From positions 1 through 49,310 of the forward strand of contig CASICO010000010.1 in assembly GCA_949373165.1 (NCBI GenBank): DNA of 49,310 nt, written 5' to 3'. A program made the translations under genes and the position numbers. Source of the stretch: an uncultured Flavobacteriales bacterium. GTDB lineage: Bacteria; Bacteroidota; Bacteroidia; Flavobacteriales_D; Sanyastnellaceae. The notes below the pieces were generated by a model, which was given only the letters and a program-made list of their open reading frames with translations, ran no database searches and was not told the origin of the DNA. Shown one piece after another: positions 48,201-49,310 of this stretch (position 1 is its first letter; every line of letters begins with the position of its first letter).

Positions 48201-49310
48201 AGTGCAGGGCTGCACCGAGGTCAACTTCGAAGATTTGTCTTCCTTCATCGATGAACCCGGACAAGGCAACAACATCACCGGTTGGAATTGGACCTTTGGA
48301 GATGGCAACACCTCCACAGCGACAGACCCCACACACGACTATGGTACCGGTGGATCCTTCACCGTGACCCTGACCGTGACTGCGGCAAACGGCTGCACGG
48401 CGACATCCGCACAAACCGTATTGATTGGATCGGTCACCACGCCCACCATTGCCTTGGAATCCCCCATCTGCGTGGGCCAACCTGCCGCCCACTCGGCCTT
48501 TGCAACAGGGGCTGTCAACTACCTCTGGAACTTCCCTGACGGGGTGACTTTCCAAGGCAGCCCCATCGAACACACCTTTACTTCCGTTCCCGGAACGAAT
48601 GTGGTGAGTGTAACCGCTGTCGATGCGCAAGGCTGCACGCAAACGGCCAACGCCACCATCGTGGTGCATCCCGAGGCAGGCGACCCTTTTGCAGCCACAC
48701 TCGATGAAGTGGTTTGCTTCGACCCGGGGACGGCAACCCTTCAAGCCATGCCTGGTTTTGCGAGCTATCAATGGTCCGACGATTCAGGTGACTTAACCGG
48801 CGAGACCAATGACAATCTCACAGCCGGAGCGGGGTCCTACTTCGTCTCTGTGGAAGACGCCAACGGCTGTCCTCGAACCAGCGGCCCCATCACGGTGCAA
48901 GTTCTGCCCGACCTCAGCCCCACCATCATTGGACCCAGCGTGGTGTGTGGGATCGGACCAGCCACCCTTCAAGTCGCTGGGTTCTACAGCACCTACAAAT
49001 GGTTCCAAGACGGCATTTTGGTGGCCACTTCTCCAACCCTGACCGTATCGGGTGCTCCCGGCACCCTGCACAACATTGAAGTGGTCGTGGTCGATACAGA
49101 CGGTTGTCCGCATACCTCCAACCTCCACCCCGTGGAATGGGTCCAAGACGTGAACTTCTTTCTCACATCGCCCAACCTGCCTCCGTGCGCAGGGGACGAC
49201 GTTCTGATTCAAGTCAATCCGGTGGACCCCGGCGTGAATTACAGTTGGAACACAGGCGCAACGGGTCCAGACATTACGGTTCAGAATGCCGGCATCTACA
49301 CCGCCACAGG
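45208..49310 (+). CDS. Giant cysteine-rich PKD-domain secreted protein, 3' end outside window
   Basis: The frame from ATG 45208 has no stop up to the end of the window, more than 1367 codons. The signal peptide is MRHFLTLLFAFLSASSSLSA. Next comes a cadherin-like/Ig-like unit (AVDDTYIIQEADLPMFGKDL), then many beta-sandwich repeats. PKD domains are clear at about residues 226-292 (HFWDFGDGNHSSSVNPVHTY), 912-990 (WNYGDGSPPTSSSTHTY), 992-1075 (WNWTFGDGNTSTATDPTHDY) and 1085-1155 (YLWNFPDGVTFQGSPIEHTF). Repeats between them follow a pattern with paired cysteines and a central Trp (CVTxTW-like), giving a high Cys content. A C-terminal T9SS domain and a following PorP/SprF gene are expected beyond the window by analogy with 6507..12506. 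Probably a surface adhesin; ligand unknown. Confidence 0.9.
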   Translation, partial: MRHFLTLLFAFLSASSSLSAQSFVGCNPDILLAVDDTYIIQEADLPMFGKDLLVNDVIGIDAAVFVEGLPPCFSVEQGTGYIFYTGQADGSSCCGTFEFVYTLQSGDLNCTAHVTIIVECGTDKGDCSIITLEPNGGGQDPDNPNQVPDTNCVYVCSGAITTILAPYSDQNNYDWSISGGSLLGTLQDPASVEVQWGAPGTGNIAVTITGPGGTQVLQQCVVIGESPTAAFTAPSPVCLETGVQFTSTSTPGAAHFWDFGDGNHSSSVNPVHTYLTSGTHTVILTVTTPLLNAEGDTVCCCQDTHAMDIEVLDEKGPDIECISTLCEGDSACYWTTSGCTGATYTWTVTDANGNNVSFDGQNSPEICLQWNQGPFGNVSLAISGCANICDQPTQVQVPIISSTALVSGPDIVCPGEAAVYTVPKWMDVVYDWTVTGAISATPNGNQIAIVWGTGGVGTIHVSYASPFLGGLQGHDALDCSGEGDLTVEILPELLFTGIHPQACEGQTVTYTVNDADVSWTVDPPAVSSASGAAFTVTYGSTGNYVITATPNNPGAFCNGPISTTTLVSVVAAPVINGPTEGCEGTGLLYTIDSPEPGVNYYWSVNGGTSSNYNGNNSVITWTIGAPLHQLTVNAYSATAPYCNASATLDFDPLMPVEPTDLDHYTGCANQIETYLLSTAPALGDEILTWTIDPAIAGSVVDGQGTDQVNIQWNDFGGPATVTVVSSLCNLNEVGTFTVNISPQPTVEISQTGHLCPGAFSPATLGTTAPFASYLWTDPNSNTGTAATYVATGTGQHQVVATDALGCKGTAYYQVEADPVPVADITSPEPSNICLPNSGSVPMFTPSSAAWSHLWNPTGGAGSGENHIIQNNPGLYTYSVTTWITATGCQATDSYTLSEGDCGGGTGGCTPADELDPTASVNCNSVSVNDGSPLATGTQWNYGDGSPPTSSSTHTYSEAGCYVIWATAQVPDLSSFGSFCTVTDYVGVCIPLAADFNFEVQGCTEVNFEDLSSFIDEPGQGNNITGWNWTFGDGNTSTATDPTHDYGTGGSFTVTLTVTAANGCTATSAQTVLIGSVTTPTIALESPICVGQPAAHSAFATGAVNYLWNFPDGVTFQGSPIEHTFTSVPGTNVVSVTAVDAQGCTQTANATIVVHPEAGDPFAATLDEVVCFDPGTATLQAMPGFASYQWSDDSGDLTGETNDNLTAGAGSYFVSVEDANGCPRTSGPITVQVLPDLSPTIIGPSVVCGIGPATLQVAGFYSTYKWFQDGILVATSPTLTVSGAPGTLHNIEVVVVDTDGCPHTSNLHPVEWVQDVNFFLTSPNLPPCAGDDVLIQVNPVDPGVNYSWNTGATGPDITVQNAGIYTAT

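Noticed and set aside
47617..48771. Long minus-strand open frame (384 codons) opposite the terminal PKD gene
   Set aside because: The composition (Gly/Arg/Cys/His-rich) is that of a shadow frame, while the plus strand is open throughout with clear PKD domains.

Overview
The window comes from a member of the Bacteroidota, most likely a Flavobacteriales-type lineage with a GC content above 50 %. The evidence is a type IX secretion system (T9SS) and gliding signature: the giant outer-membrane translocon SprA, a PorP/SprF-like protein, two very large PKD-domain surface proteins and two proteins with T9SS C-terminal sorting domains. Several genes are also preceded by -7 boxes close to the Bacteroidota promoter consensus TAnnTTTG. 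No rRNA, tRNA, CRISPR array, insertion sequence or prophage gene was seen. Coding density is very high, and most same-strand neighbours overlap by ATGA or are a few bases apart.

Layout. 1-4.3 kb: end of gmd (GDP-mannose 4,6-dehydratase) and an AddA-type helicase-nuclease on the minus strand. 4.4-6.3 kb: a MbnP-like lipoprotein with a di-haem MauG/MbnH-like enzyme. 6.5-12.5 kb: a huge T9SS substrate with its PorP/SprF partner. 12.5-19.4 kb: murB and a small unknown gene (minus), then a TPR protein, AddB-type nuclease, an internally deleted glycosyltransferase and a polysaccharide flippase (plus). 19.4-24 kb: DUF2147 protein, YihY/BrkB membrane protein and nadC (minus), rlmH (plus), atpC-atpD (minus). 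24.2-26.9 kb: ribF, a leucine-rich repeat protein, NadR-like kinase and pnuC (plus). 26.9-39.7 kb (minus): tonB, vanZ-like, gcvH, sprA, ruvA, maeB and a small secreted T9SS protein. 39.9-45.1 kb (plus): a secreted thioredoxin-like protein, a strong terminator, then TlpA-like thioredoxin, DUF6029 protein, Omp28-like lipoprotein and a small beta-barrel. 45.2 kb to the end: another giant PKD-domain protein that runs off the window.

Themes. The envelope genes fit together: SprA is the export pore, PorP/SprF the partner of the type-B sorting domain, and TonB supplies energised outer-membrane transport. AddA and AddB would form the end-processing complex, and RuvA acts later in the same pathway. 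NadC, the NadR-like kinase and PnuC give de novo synthesis and salvage of NAD. The most interesting candidate for an undescribed system is the 39.9-45.1 kb cluster, which puts three thioredoxin-fold proteins with different CxxC motifs (CPPC, CSPC, CGNC) next to two predicted outer-membrane barrels.

Sequence quality. Three genes, including essential atpD, are broken by single extra bases in short homopolymers (four sites in all). Because atpD cannot plausibly be dead, these are best read as insertion errors in the assembly, and the genes should be read as intact. The glycosyltransferase defect is different: a clean in-frame loss of the middle of the protein.
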